Below are positions 21,890-32,874 of a DNA stretch of 64,000 nt, piece after piece (positions within the stretch are counted from its first letter, which is position 1; the number at the start of each line of letters is the position of its first letter). The notes beneath the pieces were generated by a model. The model saw only the letters and a program-made list of their open reading frames with translations, was not told the DNA's origin and made no database searches. This DNA is from Punctularia strigosozonata HHB-11173 SS5 (taxonomy: Eukaryota > Basidiomycota > Agaricomycetes > Corticiales > Punctulariaceae). The stretch is from the NCBI RefSeq assembly GCF_000264995.1, contig NW_006767434.1:1147725-1211724 (forward strand), in the 5' to 3' direction. Position numbers and translations under genes: made by a program.

Positions 21890-23514
21890 CTAGTAGCTGA
21901 GAGACGACATGTCTGCCCGAATCCGGTTGTAGTCCAACAGACCGTTGATGCTGCCGACCGCCGCGATCGCGATCTGCAAAAACAAAAAAAGAGAACAAGC
22001 ATCAGACATAGACATTAGAAAATGGCAGGATGTGAGAGGCCACGTACGTCCTTATCCCAGAGGTATTTCTGCGCTACCCGCTGGATCTCGGCAGTCGTGA
22101 CGGCGTCGACGGCGTTCTCGATCTGCTTCGGCGTGTACCGGCGGCCGCTGGTGACGAGCTGCCGGCCGATGTCCTCCGCAACGGCGGTGGAGCCGTCGAG
22201 GCTGAGGAGCAAGCTCGCCTTGAGCTGGCTCTTTGCGCGCTCGACCTCGACGTCGGTCGGGGCAATGCTCATCCGCGTCCACTCCTTGAGGGTGAAGTGG
22301 GCGAGGTCGTCGAGGTTCATGAGGTTCTCGGAGACGAGGTAGATACCCCAGAGGCCGGTGTCGGAGTAGGAGGTCGAGAAGGACATGAAGCTGTTCGCGA
22401 GCTCGTGAGTGGAGATGATGTGCGAGAGCTTGGAGGAGAGCAAGGGGGAGGAGCCGAGCGAGCGGTCCCAGTTGCCGAAGATGGACTGCATGACGAGCAT
22501 CGGGAAGTAGTCGGGCGAGCTCCAGCCGACGCCCTCGACGGCGATCGCGATGTGCGCCGTCGGCATTTCCTCGTCGACGACGCGGACTTCCGAGCCGACG
22601 AAGGTCGTCTTCGGGTGCGCGAGCCGGCCGAGCGGGATGGGTTTGGGGGAGACGGGGAGGGTGGAGAAGTGCTTCTCGGCGAGCTTGACGAGCTCGCCGT
22701 GGTCGACGCCGCCGGCACCGACGAGGACCATGCGGTCGGCGGTATAGTTCGTCTTGATGTAGTTGGCGAGGTCGTCGCGCTTGATGGAGAGGATGTTGGC
22801 CTTAGGGCCGAGGATGGTCCTGCCAAGGGGTTGATCTAAATAACGAGGAGATTGAGTTCGAATGCATAGCGCAGTGGCCAGCAGGGATACTGACGTTGGA
22901 AGGCGACGGAGTGCAAGTGGTCGAAGACGACCTCCTCCAGCTGCTTGTCGACCTCCTGCTGCTCCCGGAGGATAACGTCGCGCTCGCGCTCGATCGCGGA
23001 CGACTCGAGTTTGGAGTTCTGGAGGATGTCGCTGATGATGTCGACCGCCGCGGGCACATCCTTGCGGAACGACTTGGCGTAGTACACCGTCTGCTCGCGC
23101 GACGTGTACGCGTTCAGGTGCGCGCCGAGGTTCTCCACTTCGAGCTCGAGCGCGTGCTGGCTCCGCCGTCCGGTACCCTTGAACGCCATGTGTTCGAGGA
23201 AGTGCGCGGTGCCGCTCGTCGCATCCGTCTCCGCCCGCGAGCCGGCGTCGATCCAGACGCCAACGGTCGCCGTCTGCGCGGACGGGTGCGCCTCAGTGGC
23301 GACCGTCAACCCATTGGGCAGTGTCGAGACCTCGGTGAAGGGGCCAAGGTTGTGTGCTGTCGCGAACGAGCGCAGCGGTCGCTGAGGAGGCGCCTGGTCA
23401 GCACCCGGCCAATGGCGAGGAGGGTATTTGCGGGTGGTGTGGGGAACATACCTGCGGGCGCGCTGCGCCACGGAGAGCTCGCCCCAGTGAGCCTCGTACA
23501 GTTCTGGGGAGCAT
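21890..23514 (-). CDS. MAS1: Mitochondrial processing peptidase, beta subunit
   Basis: Four exons on the minus strand, 23452-23514, 22895-23381, 22048-22835 and 21890-21973, give 473 aa with all junctions in frame. The first exon [20 protein letters not shown] is rich in Arg with no acidic residue, a typical matrix-targeting sequence. Residues 81-85 are HFLEH, the zinc-binding inverted HxxEH motif of M16 peptidases, with the distal metal-binding Glu near residue 161. The C-terminal half carries a second M16 fold ([19 protein letters not shown], then [20 protein letters not shown]). The enzyme removes presequences from imported proteins in the matrix as a dimer with the alpha subunit. The complete active site separates it from the inactive core 1 subunit of complex III. 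It is divergent from the ETF-beta gene with 183 bp between starts. Confidence 0.95.
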
Positions 23515-23697
23515 TAGGCCGCTGATAATTTTGGAGGAGTCGCCGACGTCGTGGTGAACAGTGAGCAGACGTTTTCCGAAGTCAGCCGGGCTTAGGCTCC
23601 GAGCCAGACCCCGTGACGTCGACCAAGGTAGACACGGTCACCTGCACCGGTACCGGCTCGGGTCCTCATCCTCTTGCCTCCGGACTTCACTGTTGCA
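23515..23697. promoter_or_regulatory. Shared 183-bp promoter of MPP-beta and ETF-beta
   Basis: The start codons of two mitochondrial protein genes face away from each other across 183 bp, so both promoters overlap. CGACGTCG near 23547 and GTGACGTCGAC near 23611 both contain the TGACGTC/GACGTC core bound by bZIP factors of the CREB/ATF type. Joint regulation is inference. Confidence 0.6.
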
Positions 23698-24876
23698 ATG
23701 AGACCATCAGCGGTGCGTCTACTCAACATCCTCGTCCCAGTCAAGAGGTGCGCGGAATATACTATGATGTCTCAGCGAAACCCTAAGCGTCAACTCACGC
23801 CGTACACAGGACAGTAGACTATGCGGTCAAGATCCGCGTAAATCCCCAGCAGACCGGGGTAGATCTCAACGTGAAGCATTCCATGGTGGGTAAGGTGACG
23901 GCATTGGCGTACTGTAACTGTACTCATTCTATGAACCAGAACCCTTTCGATGAGATTGGTACGTCCTCCTACATCCCCGCTTTTCTCCCCGCTTTCCCGT
24001 TTCCCTCAATCACATGCTCACGTCCCTCTAGCCGTAGAGGAAGCCGTCCGCCAGCGCGAACAGCTCAAGGACAAGATCACCTCCATCAAGGTCGTCACCA
24101 TCGGCCCGCCCAAAGCCGCCGACACGCTCCGCACCGCCCTCGCCATGGGCGCGGACTCGGCCATCCACATCGAGGTCCCCGAGTCCGCGCCTGCGCCCGA
24201 GCCGCTCGGCGTCGCCAAGGCGCTCCGCGCCGTCATTGAGCGTGAGAAGGCGAAGGGCGGGGTCGACGTCGTGATCATGGGCAAGCAGGCGATCGACGAC
24301 GACGCCGGCCAGACGGGCCAGATGCTCGCGGGGTTGATGGACTGGGCGCAGGCGACGTTCGCGAGCAAGCTCGTGCTTGATGCGGACAAGAAGGAGGCGA
24401 GCGTGACGAGGGAGATTGACGGTGGCCTGCAGGAACTCAAAGCCCGGTTACCGCTGGTGGTCACTACCGACCTGCGGTGAGTTCGATGGTTTCTCTTATC
24501 GAACCTAAACTGACGTTCCACCGGTTTGCAGGCTCAACGGTCTGCATCATACCTGGCAAACAATAAAACTAGATGCTGACTATTTTACCAGAACCCCGAT
24601 ACGCTTCGCTCCCCAACATCATGAAGGCCAAGAAGAAGCCGATCGAGAAGCTCAGCCCGTCTGACCTCGGCGTCGACCTCACCCCGCGCCTAGAGACTAT
24701 AAAGGTGACTGAGCCACCACAACGCAAAGGTGGCACGAAGGTCAGTGGATATTTCGCATGTTGTCGTATATATTTGTTTGGTCGAGACTTGACACACCTT
24801 TGATACTCAGGTGGAATCGGTAGATGCATTGGTCGCGAAGCTCAAGGAGGCCGGCTTCACCGCCGTCAAGTCATGA
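23698..24876 (+). CDS. ETFB: Electron transfer flavoprotein, beta subunit
   Basis: Seven exons, 23698-23747, 23810-23885, 23940-23958, 24032-24476, 24532-24539, 24592-24740 and 24811-24876, add up to 270 aa in frame. The protein begins [20 protein letters not shown] and continues with NPFDEIAVEEAVR and [10 protein letters not shown]. It then has the nucleotide-binding [19 protein letters not shown] and the dehydrogenase-recognition stretch [20 protein letters not shown], all diagnostic of ETF-beta. With the alpha subunit it carries electrons from acyl-CoA and other matrix dehydrogenases to ETF-ubiquinone oxidoreductase. There is no long presequence, as is usual for this subunit. The fifth exon is only 8 nt long, and without it the conserved [13 protein letters not shown] run is broken. 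It shares its promoter with MPP-beta. Confidence 0.96.
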
Positions 24877-25120
24877 ACGATTCGCAATTGTATAGATTTG
24901 CATTGCATACTGCACAACGATTATAGGATTTGCGATGGACGCTGAGCGCCTGCGATCGACGCGCCATAGATAGCAATAAGTCACAGCGGATATGATATGG
25001 TATGTCTCCGAGTCTTTGCTTGTAGATGTTCAAGCTTTTCCCCCGCGCAGATGAGATTGTTCGTCGTTCGGTTTGTGGTGATGGTGGGTTGCGGCCTCCG
25101 GATTGGACGGAAATTCTGTT

Positions 25121-25621
25121 TCACATCCGGAGGATCACGTCCCGCACATCGCTCTTGACGGTCTCGAACCCGCGCCTCCAAAGCTCCTTCGCCTTCTTGC
25201 CGACGCCGGCTTTCTTGGGCGCCATGCGCAGATACTCGGGCATCTCCACCCGGCGGCGGCCATACTCCTCTTCCTCCTCGTCCTCGTCGTCGCTGTCGAC
25301 GACGACCCGGGTGCGGGTCCCGGGCGGCGGGATCGGACGCGGTCCCGCGGGTTTGCCGGGCCGCGGACGGTGCGGCATGCACGTGGAGGTCGAGCGACGC
25401 GTGAGGCGCGGGCTTTGGACGGTGCTGCGCGCGGGGGCGGCGAGGTGCGGGGGCATGATGGAGACGGAGGCGGCGCGCTGGTGTGCTCGGGTGGTGACGG
25501 CGGGCGCAGGCGTGGGTGCGGCGCGGCCGACGTAGGTCGCCTCGGGGTGGGTGAAGGCGACGTGTCGCTGGCTGGGGAGCGGGCGAGGGCCGTGCATCGA
25601 GGTCTTGGTGGTGGCGGTCAT
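25121..25621 (-). CDS. Small basic protein of unknown function (166 aa)
   Basis: This single-exon frame starts at an ATG (25621) and is not recognised as any named family. The first 100 residues are Pro/Arg/Ser-rich and look disordered. An acidic run SDDEDEEEEEYGRRR follows. The C-terminal 40 residues (MPEYLRMAPKKAGVGKKAKE, then LWRRGFETVKSDVRDVILRM) are helical and amphipathic, ending right at the stop. The C-terminal block is the part most likely to be conserved; if I had to search, I would search that. Strong GC content and codon bias match the neighbouring genes, which supports a real CDS. Confidence 0.5.
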   Translation of the reverse strand: MTATTKTSMHGPRPLPSQRHVAFTHPEATYVGRAAPTPAPAVTTRAHQRAASVSIMPPHLAAPARSTVQSPRLTRRSTSTCMPHRPRPGKPAGPRPIPPPGTRTRVVVDSDDEDEEEEEYGRRRVEMPEYLRMAPKKAGVGKKAKELWRRGFETVKSDVRDVILRM

Positions 25622-26318
25622 CGTGGCTTGTGGTGTGGAGGACGAGGTTGTGGGTATCGAGATGCCTGGGTATGGAGGTCGCGCTGCGATCGGCTGTTTG
25701 TGATGAGGCTTGTGCGAGAGGGTTAACTGGTCAACAGTTGACGGGTGATTGGGTGCGATGGCTAGGTGGGTGTAGTCCTCGGTTGAGTTGTGAGATCTTC
25801 CTGGCGAAGATGGCCCTCATTTATAGGCGTCGAGGGATGCATAGGGGCTTGTATGCGCGGAAGGGGGAGCGGGAGCGGGAGCGGGAGCGGGTTCGGGGGC
25901 GGCGGGGTGGCTATGTCATCCCGCCTTCCGCCTTCCGCCTTCCTCGATTGATCACCGCTCGATCGTTTCGTGCGATATGCATTGGCTGGATCTCGTCAAC
26001 GTGTGCGCCGTTGCACAACGGCCTTGATGTTCGGGGCGTCATTATTGAGAACGATGACCACAGAAAAATTCCGAGGATGCCACTTTTGTATTGGTCGGTG
26101 ATAGAATACATAATGTACGTAGGGGAGTGGCGGCGGGTGGACTCTGAGGTGGATATACTACTGGTGAGATCGATCGAAGGAACGGAATCGTCGGACGGAT
26201 GGTCCCAAGATGGATGTACAGGAGCGAAGCGGGGAAGCGATAGCGAGAGTGCATATACTGGAGAAGGATCACGGGCAACAATGGTCCGTAGGTTGTAGGA
26301 AGACGACGCTGGGGGCTT
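25622..26318. other. Intergenic region with GGGAGC microsatellite
   Basis: About 700 bp with no gene seen. GGAGCG is repeated about four times at 25865-25890, and CCGCCTT about three times near 25922-25944. Confidence 0.5.
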
Positions 26319-29300
26319 TTACACTGCACTGGTAGGGGAAGGGGTTTCGTCTCCGGTAGGAACACCCTGAGTGAAAAGACTTAGTACGAGCGCATGGAAG
26401 CGGCGATGTGTCACGCTTACCTTGCCGCGGCACGCGGGACAGTTGTTGCGACCCGTCTGCATCCACTTGTCTACGCAGTCCTTGTGGAAGGTGTGCCGGC
26501 ACGTCATGAGCCGAAGCTCATCCGTCTCAGCGTAATCGTCAAGGCAGATCAAACACTAAATCCCACAGTAAGTATCCACGAAGCAGTTATATGCGGTCCC
26601 GCACACATACCCTATCCACGCAATTGGAGGCCACCTTGCCTTCCTTCTCGTACTGCGCGAGATCTGATGGCTTGATGATCTGCAGCCCGGATTTCTCGAT
26701 GTCGTCTCGGGTAGCGACCGGCGGCTTGACCTGACCCAACAGTTCCGCGAGCTCCCTATAAGCCCGGATCGTCAGCTCACGTTATTCCCTCTGCGCTGAT
26801 ATGAAAGGGAGACGCGTGGAACGTACAGCAAAGCCTCGAAGGAGTCGAGGTTGTCGGCGCCGGTGACGATACTGTGGTTTGGCGGATAATACCCGCCGAT
26901 GACGTAGATCAAGAACGTCCTTGACCCCGGTCCGTCCGTGATCCGCCTGCCAGGCGGCCCCCTCCGCGCCGCACCAGGCATCAACCCGCGTACGGCGTCC
27001 GCGGCGCGACTCGGCCAGCTCCTCCCGTTCCCGCGCCCAGCGCCGTTAAGGCTCGTGCTGCTGTCGTTCGCGTGTCCCAAGGGATCCGCGCCGTCGTGCA
27101 TATGGTTGTGAGGGTGGTCAGGATGGAAACGGTGGTGGTGCCGGTGGTGATGGAGGTGGTCGAGATCGTCGTGCGCGAAGTCGTCAAAGTCCGCGGCGCC
27201 GGTGGGATCCAGATGGCGGTGGGGGCCGACAGACTGCAGGCCGACCACGATGATGGGCACGACGACGTCCGAAACGGCGCCGGCTGGCGGAGCGGCGTCT
27301 GCGGGGCGGGTATTCGCCGACTCCGAGGCAGCCGAAGTGGGCGCGGGAGACGGGTTCGTACCTGCTGCTGGTGGAGGCGCACCGCCGAACAGCGGCGATG
27401 TGGTTGCAGGCGTCGGTACGCCACGATGCATGGCGAGGCCGCGCGCCTGTGGGGTAGGCATCGGCGGGAACCGGTACAGTCTCCACCAGTTGATACCGCC
27501 TCCCGTGCGACCATGAGGAGGCATGGAAGACGCCTCCGACGGGCCGGTCGGAATCGTGGAAGGCGCTGGTCCCGATGATGGAGAATCCTGCGGAGGCGCA
27601 GTGGACGCCTCCGCTGGCTGAGTCGACGAATCTGGCGCTTGCGGTACGGCATCGTCCCTGCCAGTCGACGGCAAGTCAAACTCGCTCTCGACATCCGAGT
27701 CTTCAGGCAACGGCACCGTCGCCGGATCGACAGGCCCCGACGCAGCGTCACCCTCGCCATCAGGATCCGACAACGCCCTCCTCAAATCGATCTGCAGGTT
27801 CACCAAGAAGCGCTCAAAGCTGCCCTCGGGCGGCAGGGGCCGGTTCGCGTCCGCCGTCGGGAGCGGCGGCGGCGGAGCCGTGGCCGTGACGGACGCCTGG
27901 CCGCTCTCATTAATAGCGGCGGGCGCCGACGAGGGAGAAGTGCCTAGGGCGGAGTTGAGCGCGCGGACCATCTCAGCGAGCAGCACGTCGCGGGCGTCTC
28001 TCGGCGTACCGGTGCCGGTCCCGTCAGCAGGACGTGGTGCCTCTTCGGCCCCGCCGGCCGGCGTGTACGAAGGAGGCTGCGTCGGCGGCGCGGGTGTGGG
28101 CGCGGACGCGGACGCAGGCGCTGCTGGGTTCGGGGAGAACGTGGGCCTGTTGCGGCCAGCCCCGAACCGATCGCGCAGGCTCTCCCACGGCGTGCGTGGC
28201 GTTCTACGGTCTGACAACCCAGGATTGAGGATGGGGTTGTTCGCGAGCGCCGCGAGGGCGCCCAGGGCACCGGGCAGACCTGTGGGCGCTGCGGGGGTAG
28301 GTGCGGCGCCGGCGGGGTTTGCGGCCGCGAGTCCGGAGGAGAAGAGAGGGTCGGACGAGCCGGTGACGAGCGACGCGGCGGTCGCTGCTGCCGCCACGCT
28401 GCACGAATCGTGAGTTGGAAGATATCCGAGTCGCATATGTGCGGCACATACCTGAGCAGGGTCCCCAGAACGTCGATGCTGCTGGGCGACAACGCCGACC
28501 GGCGATCTTGCGTATCGGGCCCGGGCCCGGGGTGTTGTTGGCTCGAACTGGCGTCCTGGCTCGTCGCCTCCGTCGACGCCTCGCCATCACTCCCGCTGAG
28601 CGGGACCGAACTGCTATTGGGCGAAGACTCCGCGGACGCGGGTGTGGACGGCCAACCGTGGGCGTTGGCCGGCCGCGAGAGAAGCTGGGAGAGCCTGTTG
28701 CGCCCGCCGCCGATAGGCGTGGGCGGACGGTGCGAGTGCGGGCCGAAGGAGGAGGACCGGCGGCGCGGCGCGGTGGAGGGGGTCGATGCGGACGTGGACG
28801 TGGGCCCGGCGGATGCGGCGGAGGTGTCGGTGGTGTGCACCACGCCTTGGACGACGACGAGCGTTCCGGCGGGTGGGAACGGCCGAGTGTTGTCTTGATC
28901 GTCGGAGGGAGAATCGGTTGCGCCTGCTGGGTTTGTGGCCGGAGTAGTGGAAGTCTCGGGTTCGGGTCGCGTGCGGGAGATGGAGGGCAAGTCCGGGCCT
29001 GGGAGAGAGTTGGAGCGGGGGCGGGGCATGCTCAGCCGTTCGGAGAGCGTTGGGCGTGGCGGAGCGGCGCGCTGGCCGCCGAGCCACGAGCCGATGTTCT
29101 GGCTGAGTTCTTGGTGCCCGTCCGATAACATTGGCGAGGGTTCAGGCGAGGATGTAGAGGCTGAGGGGCCTGTCGGGCTGAGTGGCGTCGAGGGCCTGGC
29201 GACATCCGGGGTTGCGTCGCTTTCGGCGCGCTCCTTGCCTTTGCCGTTGGTAGCAGAGAGCGAAGCCACGGAGGTGGAGCGCATGCCCGAGCTCGAGGCG

Positions 29301-29713
29301 ATGGGCACCGCATTGTCGGCGGCGCTAGGTAATACGGATCCTTCGCGAGCGTCGGCGTCGCCGTTGGGGGGCGCCGGCGCCTTCGACCAGCGCCTCGAAC
29401 TGAAACGCCGCTTACGTGACGGGTGCGGGCTCCCGGCGTTCGCCCGCATGCTGTCCGCCTCCCCGGCGACCCTGAGCGATCTCGACGACGTTGAGCGGCC
29501 GACGACCTTCATGACCTTCTTCCGCACCGTCGAGGCCCGCTTCGATATCGTCGCCATGCTGGCCGTGCGCCGGCGGGCGTCGAGCCCGCCCTCGCTGGCG
29601 GACGCAGTGGGCGCTCCGGATCCATTGGCAGCCGTCGAGCTCGCGAAAGGTGTTTGATTGTCTGCCGGTCGACGTTGGTCGTGGCCGGTGGCCCGCGAGT
29701 TGGCTTGACCCAT
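26319..29713 (-). CDS. Large RING-H2 protein, putative E3 ligase (1053 aa)
   Basis: Five exons on the minus strand, 28452-29713, 26827-28398, 26611-26755, 26421-26555 and 26319-26366, join in frame. Most of the protein is Ser/Pro/Thr/Ala-rich and disordered, with a His/Asp-rich stretch (HLHHHRHHHRFHPDHPHNHM) near residue 825. A conserved block follows (LIYVIGGYYPPNHSIVTG, then LELAELLGQVKPPVATRDD). The RING is CLICLDDYAE..LMTCRHTFHKDC..NNCPAC at about 994-1032, with all eight C3H2C3 ligands present. The protein ends 16-20 residues after the RING. The start MGQANS has Gly2 and Ser6, a good N-myristoylation signal, so it may sit on membranes. RING-H2 proteins usually act as ubiquitin ligases; the substrate is unknown. 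The layout recalls fungal quality-control ligases with long disordered arms, but I cannot assign an orthologue. Confidence 0.85.
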
Positions 29714-30363
29714 GAGAACGGGACGTGCGAGTCACCGACGGGCTAAGGGGGTTGTCGGGTAAAGTAGAGTTACAAGATTATAGTCGTAGTCGGTAAGAGC
29801 AGTAAGATATGCTGGCTGTGGTGTGGTCTCCCTTCCTTCTTTGGGGATGGCCGTGGGTGGTGGGGGTCGGAGACAAGAGGGGTGAAGGCTGGTACGTAGC
29901 GCTTGGAGCGGAATGGCTGGCCCAGGCAGGCCCGGCACAGCATATCGCCACCGCCTTCCCGCCGCGCACAGTGCAGCTGCGTCCACGACACGATAGCATT
30001 CGATTACAGATCTCGGGAAGAAGGAACCCGAGCGCGAGAAAACTATGCTACTATATAGTACAATGAGGGCGTCTCACGAACATTAAGCTGTAACAGCGAT
30101 AGCATCGACGACGAGAGATAGCTTTTATAATAGGACGCTGTTGATGACGATGAACCGCGGGCATTTCAGGCTTCATCTCTGGCATGGTATAAAGAGCCTC
30201 GAGGCTCGAGCGCCTCGCCCAAACCACGGGGTCGGCAGAGGGCGGCGTTAGCCTCCTGGAGTTTGAAGCCTCAGGGTGGAAAGGCGAAAAGCTATCGAGA
30301 AGACTTGCCGCAACGCCGCACCCCACAGAACCCCCTCCGTTGGGCATCCCATCCGACGGGAGA
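29714..30363. other. Intergenic region between RING and BTB genes
   Basis: I see no gene in this 650-bp stretch. It contains the promoter of the RING gene and the 3' UTR of the BTB gene. Confidence 0.5.
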
Positions 30364-31269
30364 TCAGATGGTCGATCGTAGCATATCGACCTTCTGCTTC
30401 ATCATGTCCAACCACGGCATCGCCCTCAATATATTGCCCGCGCAGCCGACGCACGCCGCGACGCTCTTGCTCGTCCACTTGATCTCGAACACGACGTTGC
30501 CCGTCGGGCGCACCGCGAGCTCCTCCTTCGCCCGCTTCTTATAATCGACCCACCACCGCTTCTCGTGCCCGCACTTCTCGCAGTGGTCGCCGCCAGGCAC
30601 GTGGCGGTCGAGCAGGAGCTGCGCCGCCTGCGCGCGCTCGCGGTGGAGGACGAGCAGCTGGTGGTAGCTGTAGGCCGTGACGTGCTTCAGGTCCTCGGAG
30701 AGGGGAGAGTCGAGCAGGTTGACGGAGAGCGTGTGCCGGGACGCGATCTTCGCCTCCTCTTCGAGCCCGAAACGCTCCGCGATGGCGAACACCCGAAGCG
30801 GCGCGCTCTCGACCTGCGCGGGGGTGACCAGCAGCTTGCGCATCTTCTCGATCACAAGCGGGATGTCGTACTTGACCGCGGCTTCGAGCACCGGCACGAT
30901 CGCGTCGAGGCTGTCGATGGGCGGGTCCAGGACGGGGTATATCAGTCGGAGGAGGCGCTCGACCGTCTGAGTGCTTTCTGAGAGATCGATGATGGGTCTT
31001 GGGGTGTTTGCTTCTGTGGAGCTCTGTGGGAGGGAGAACATGTCGTGCCAGAAGCCAGACGCGATGGAGAGGATGCAGCGGTGCGCGGGGAATTCTGTCG
31101 GCTCCGGATATGACGTTCGGAGGATGATGTCGGACGACGACTCTTCGAGGAAGTCCATAGATGGCGCCGGCTCAGTGTCCATGATGGTCGGCTGGTTGGT
31201 GAACGGCGCTAGTTCGAATGTCATTGCTGGCCCAGCGTCGATGTGCAAGTTGGTCGAAGCGGTCTGCAT
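30364..31269 (-). CDS. BTB/POZ domain protein (301 aa)
   Basis: An uninterrupted frame from ATG 31269. Residues about 42-115 form a BTB/POZ fold (SSDIILRTSYPE, then EFPAHRCILSIASGFWHDMF and STQTVERLLRLIYPVLDP). A helical region typical of fungal BTB proteins follows (LEAAVKYDIPLVIEKMRKLL, then VFAIAERFGLEEEAKIASR). The C-terminal part has two Cys pairs (HCEKCGHEKRWW and CVGCAGN) that could bind a metal. Stand-alone fungal BTB proteins of this kind are numerous in Agaricomycetes. Many are thought to work as dimers or cullin-3 adaptors, but no specific role can be given. The start is 266 bp from the divergent F-box gene B, so the two genes share an upstream region and both belong to ubiquitin-adaptor type families. 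Confidence 0.88.
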   Translation of the reverse strand: MQTASTNLHIDAGPAMTFELAPFTNQPTIMDTEPAPSMDFLEESSSDIILRTSYPEPTEFPAHRCILSIASGFWHDMFSLPQSSTEANTPRPIIDLSESTQTVERLLRLIYPVLDPPIDSLDAIVPVLEAAVKYDIPLVIEKMRKLLVTPAQVESAPLRVFAIAERFGLEEEAKIASRHTLSVNLLDSPLSEDLKHVTAYSYHQLLVLHRERAQAAQLLLDRHVPGGDHCEKCGHEKRWWVDYKKRAKEELAVRPTGNVVFEIKWTSKSVAACVGCAGNILRAMPWLDMMKQKVDMLRSTI

Positions 31270-31535
31270 AGGAACAGACGAGAAATCTCGAGTGAAACAG
31301 TGTGCAGCAGTGTATTATAGCGATGGCAAATGTCTTGATATATTAATGACAGTCCCGGTCGAGTTAACCGGCCACGGCACACAGAGAGATGGAAAGCTGG
31401 ACCAGTTGAATGTTGCGATTGAACCCAACGACGCTCCTGTGGCTTGCCTCTTGCGCCACTCTCTCATCCTTCGTTCCACTCTTCTGCGTTCTTCGCTTTG
31501 ATTGCTCTGCGTAATAGCGTGCTCTGCATCGAAAT

Positions 31536-32874
31536 ATGGAAAGATCGGACGTTGTAGCTTCAGTCCCGCAAGAGATCTGGGACCATATCATCAACCTCAT
31601 CGATGACAACGACAACGCTACTCTATACGCTTGCTCCTGCCCGGGATGGCTCAATGCCAGTCAATCTCGCCTCTTTTCAGATCCAATCCCAAGATACAAG
31701 CCGAGCGCGCAATTTCTCCAACGCATGCGGCGCATATATTGTATCCTGAAGGAATCCCCTCATCTGCGTGCGTTCGTCTCAACACTGACGACAACGACCG
31801 AGTACTTGGATCGGTTCGCTATGCTACACCTCCCGAGGGTTCAAGACTTGCATCTGGTTGGGATCACAACCCGCGACTCCGACTACCCTCATCTTCCCAG
31901 AGCGATCACGCTGGCCGCTTTCCCTCATCTTCAAGGACTCCACTTCCACCAGTTTACGCTCACTCCGTCCCAGTTCTTTGTGCTCATAAACTCCGTCCAT
32001 CGTCTCTCTCGCATCGGGCTCCATACAGTATACTGGAGCGAGAACGACGCATCTGAAGAACCTGAATCCGATCCCGAATCCATTCACGACATGCCTGAAG
32101 GCTCTGATTCCCAACACGTGCCCACGCCCGACGTCTTCCCTTCGGAGTTCGTGCCAGAGCCCCCATCAGAGCCTGCTTCAGAGTCCGCGCCAGTCAACAC
32201 GTCCACGTTGTGTTTGAGAGCGTTGGAGGTTCACCACGGTGCTGAGACTTGGACCTTGAATCGCATGATGGACTGGGCTGACAGTGGGCGTTTTGTCCTC
32301 GCAATCGAAAAATTGTCACTGCATGCTCACTTTTACGACGACTGGACGTATGCACTCTACGATATCCTGGCTCGTTCCGACGAGTTACGTTCGCTCGAAA
32401 TCATTGACTACAATTCCATAGCGACGTATCTGGGTGAGTATCCGGTACATCTTATGTTGGGTCAACATATTCACCTGCGTGATCTCAGGCCCCTTGGACT
32501 TCTCGAACCTTCATTCTCTACAGGACCTCACATGTGATGTAAGGCTCCCTACGGACATCGCAAGGAGCGTCCTTCCTCACATCGTCGAATCCATTGCGAC
32601 GTTGAGATCACGCTCCTTCCACTCTCTTGTGATCAGCGTTCGTGCGCCGGGGTCACCGCTAGAGGATTTCTTGCGTGAGATGGGGACTGCGTTCAACAAG
32701 GTCGTCATTGATCGGCTCACAGAGCTGCACCTGAGGTACGAGAAGAAACGAGAACCGCTTGACGTGAATCTAGACGACTTGACGAACGAGCTTTTCGGAG
32801 CACTGAAAAGGCGCGGGGTCGCGGTGAAACTGTTCACGGAGAGTTATGATCAATTGCTAGCACCGAAACAGTAG
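31536..32874 (+). CDS. F-box protein B (427 aa), paralogue of F-box A
   Basis: Two exons, 31536-32433 and 32489-32874, join across a 55-bp GT..AG intron. The F-box lies at residues about 9-50 (SVPQEIWDHIINLIDDNDNA, then GWLNASQSRLFSDPIP). The body aligns with F-box A over its length: KESPHLRAFVSTL against SESPHLRAFVTVL, LPRVQDLHLVG against LPNIQDLHLRG, SRSFHSLVISVRAPG against SRSFRSLVISILAPG. The intron falls at the same codon. F-box B has an extra Pro/Glu/Ser-rich insert of about 45 residues near residue 180 (ESDPESIHDMPEGSD). It lacks a few residues in the F-box (CSCPGWLN against CSLTCRRWVD), which may weaken Skp1 binding. The duplication predates many substitutions, so it is not recent. 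Confidence 0.82.

Noticed and set aside
22297-22839. 180-codon plus-strand frame opposite MPP-beta
   Set aside because: Antisense shadow of a conserved peptidase exon, with a Gly/Glu/Val-rich sequence typical of reverse-read GC-rich codons.
23382-23471. MPP-beta start at a GTG near 23471
   Set aside because: GTG starts are not expected in fungi. Splicing at 23382-23451 joins an ATG exon (23512-23514) that encodes a clear mitochondrial presequence.
27072-27578. 168-codon plus-strand frame opposite the RING gene
   Set aside because: The Val-rich start mirrors the His-rich run of the minus-strand protein; it is a shadow.
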